This document shows positions 62,287 through 64,000 of a stretch of DNA of 64,000 bases, piece by piece (positions within the stretch are counted from its first letter, which is position 1; each line of letters begins with the position of its first letter). The notes beneath the pieces were generated by a model. That model saw only the letters and a list, made by a program, of their open reading frames with translations, was not told the origin of the DNA and did not search any database. This DNA is from Amnibacterium setariae (GTDB lineage: Bacteria > Actinomycetota > Actinomycetes > Actinomycetales > Microbacteriaceae), in contig NZ_QXTG01000003.1 of assembly GCF_003581425.1 (NCBI RefSeq), positions 272,732 through 336,731 on the forward strand, read 5' to 3'. The translations under genes and the position numbers were made by a program.

Positions 62287-62895
62287 ATGCAGCAGCACGA
62301 GACCGAACGAGCCGGACGTCGCCGTTCCCTCGAGGGTCGCCGGCGCCGACTGCTCGCGCTGTGCGGTGCGCTCGCCGTCGGTGCGATCGTGTCGGCGGCC
62401 GTCTCCGGACCCGCGTCGGCGATTCCCACCGCTCCCGCGAAGGTCAGGACGGTGGACCGCTCGAAGTACCTGGTGTACGAGCAGGAGCCCGCGTACGCGA
62501 CCTACGCGTTCTCGTCGCCGAGCGGCGGGATCCGGTGCACGATCTCCCAGTTCGAGGACAGCAGCCCGTGGGGCTGCTACGTCCTCAAGCACCGGTGGCG
62601 CGATCCGAAGCTGCCGCTGTACTGGGGCGACACCTGCGCCACGAGCGGCCGCCTGAAGGGGGCGGTGTACGCGATGGGCTACGACAGCGGGTTCACCAGG
62701 CTCTGCAAGGGCGTGCTGCCCGGGATCACGAAGAAGAGTCGCGTCCTCCCGAGGAACACCCGGATCACGTTCAACGGGATCACCTGCACCTCGACGAGGT
62801 GGAAGAAGCGGGAGGCCATCCGGTGCTCGGCGCCGAAGAAGGTCGGTTTCACCGTCTCCCGCACCCGCCTCGCGCTCGCGCAGCCGAAGCGCTGA
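62287..62895 (+). CDS. Secreted cysteine-containing protein of unknown function
   Basis: 202 residues with a basic N-terminus, signal peptide (LLALCGALAVGAIVSAAVSG, then PASA) and a mature domain of about 155 residues. Cysteines at GIRCTIS, WGCYVL, DTCATSG, RLCKGV, ITCTS and IRCSAP could form three disulphides. Tyr-rich segments (YLVYEQEPAYATYAFSSPSG) suggest a beta fold. No named family is recognised. GAGGAG stands six bases before ATG 62287, and this decides the start. Confidence 0.72.
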   Translation: MQQHETERAGRRRSLEGRRRRLLALCGALAVGAIVSAAVSGPASAIPTAPAKVRTVDRSKYLVYEQEPAYATYAFSSPSGGIRCTISQFEDSSPWGCYVLKHRWRDPKLPLYWGDTCATSGRLKGAVYAMGYDSGFTRLCKGVLPGITKKSRVLPRNTRITFNGITCTSTRWKKREAIRCSAPKKVGFTVSRTRLALAQPKR

Positions 62896-63226
62896 CGGTC
62901 GGGGTGGACGTCCTCCCTGTGCGTGCCGGCCGGAGGATGCAGCCTGCCAGAGGTCCGGCGGAATCCCGCTGAGGCGTCCGGGAGGGATGAGCGGCCACCG
63001 TCGCGGACCACGATCACACCGGCTCGAGCTGCGAACAGCGGTGCTGCTCACGCTGCGGAGGAGCAGGTGTCGACCGCCAGGACCTGCGGAGCGCTGCTTC
63101 GCTCTTCGACCTCGTCTCGCATGGTCGGGCTACGAGGTGAATTGCGGCTCGTTGACGACGTCCGAACCTGCCAATAGCGTGACTCGATCGCGCAACCCGA
63201 GCGCCGAACGACACGGACGGATCCGG
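62896..63226. other. 331-base intergenic region
   Basis: No coding frame of good quality. It holds an imperfect hairpin at about 62912-62940 (TCCTCC against GGAGGA) and, near its right end, a promoter-like pair at 63152-63180. Confidence 0.5.
63152..63180 (+). promoter_or_regulatory. Promoter-like pair upstream of the 63227 gene
   Basis: TTGACG (63152-63157), 17 bases, TAGCGT (63175-63180). A start point near 63187 would leave a leader of about 40 bases before ATG 63227. Confidence 0.5.
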
Positions 63227-63568
63227 ATGACTCGAGCGACGCCACATGACGCTGGTCCCGAGGAGGCGCCCGCGGGTGCTGGCCACGAACGGCTTCACCC
63301 TGTGCTGAACCTCCGTCGGCCCTTCACGGGCACGATCCCGGACTCGTCTGTGACGTCAGTCCGAAAGGTCGCACGGCTCGACGGTCGTACGCGTGTCGTC
63401 GCTGTCCGGCAGCCCGGCGGTCGATGGTGGCGACTGCGGCATCGGATGCGGTTCACGCGCCAGCACGTACGCGAGCTGCGCGAGGCGGGCTTGTCGGAGG
63501 TGGTCCTCGAGCGCGGTCTGCGACGGGCGTCGTTCCCGCTCGCGTGGCTGCCGAACCGCTCCGACTGA
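63227..63568 (+). CDS. Hypothetical basic protein
   Basis: 113 residues. The second half (RTRVVAVRQPGGRWWRLRHR and LREAGLSEVVLERGLRR) has good codon periodicity and an Arg/Trp-rich character; the first 40 residues are weaker. A promoter-like pair lies 47 bases upstream and GGACGGATCC precedes the ATG. No family recognised. Position: 297 bases before gmd, same strand. Confidence 0.4.
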   Translation: MTRATPHDAGPEEAPAGAGHERLHPVLNLRRPFTGTIPDSSVTSVRKVARLDGRTRVVAVRQPGGRWWRLRHRMRFTRQHVRELREAGLSEVVLERGLRRASFPLAWLPNRSD

Positions 63569-63691
63569 CACGAGCTCGACTCTGCGCGCTGACGCTCCTG
63601 ACGGCGCAGCGTTCAGTGCTGCGCGAGACCTCGCTCCGTCCGTCGATGGGATGCAGATCGCGTGCCGGTCGATCTGACGTCACCAGGCTGA

Positions 63692-64000
<309 letters not shown>

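Overview
The window is very GC-rich, with coding almost wall to wall, frequent GTG starts, ATGA/GTGA stop-start overlaps and actinobacterial families (LuxR-type large ATPases, MmpS-like secreted protein, actinobacterial BY-kinase). Together with a dispersed repeat built around TCGAGGTGCGAGC and AGCGAGCCTCGAGACC, of a kind I recall from Microbacteriaceae genomes, this points to a chromosome of the family Microbacteriaceae (Actinomycetota). The genus cannot be fixed by eye. I see no tRNA, rRNA, CRISPR array, insertion sequence or phage gene.

Positions 1-35331 are a large surface-polysaccharide region. It holds two parallel assembly sets. Set A (about 4150-16828) has a CTP-type cytidylyltransferase, a CDP-alcohol phosphotransferase, two O-antigen polymerase/ligase-like proteins, one Wzx-type flippase, a Wzz/BY-kinase, several glycosyltransferases and a phosphomannose isomerase. 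Set B (about 20905-31179) has a nearly identical second cytidylyltransferase, a second CDP-alcohol phosphotransferase, another polymerase, another flippase, a split Alg13/Alg14-type glycosyltransferase, a GT2 enzyme and a tyrosine phosphatase. Seven set-B genes (31179 down to 22125) form one tightly coupled operon whose first gene encodes a 1127-residue secreted protein with a fibrinogen-like domain. A GH16 glycanase, a Wzz protein with a nucleotide-binding domain lacking its P-loop, a beta-helix surface protein and a DUF4012 protein complete the region. The window ends inside gmd (GDP-mannose 4,6-dehydratase), which with manA suggests that GDP-mannose-derived deoxysugars feed the polymers.

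Positions 35613-50033 are a mixed region: an HSL-type hydrolase, small membrane proteins, two tandem LuxR-type regulators with damaged Walker A motifs, a secreted metzincin-like protease, a VanZ protein, a 1206-residue acidic membrane protein ending in an SGNH-like domain without its serine, and an FAD-dependent amine oxidase bracketed by two related palindromic elements.

Positions 50161-57517 are a carbohydrate-uptake and catabolic unit: solute-binding lipoprotein, two permeases, class II aldolase and an ADP-dependent-kinase-like sugar kinase on the minus strand; a DeoR-family regulator and a second phosphomannose isomerase on the plus strand. The intergenic region carries a consensus promoter and two clusters of helically spaced TTGCRGG repeats that probably are the DeoR operators.

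Positions 57522-63865 hold a NYN-domain protein, small secreted proteins, short peptides, an acyltransferase-3 membrane protein and a decayed gene.
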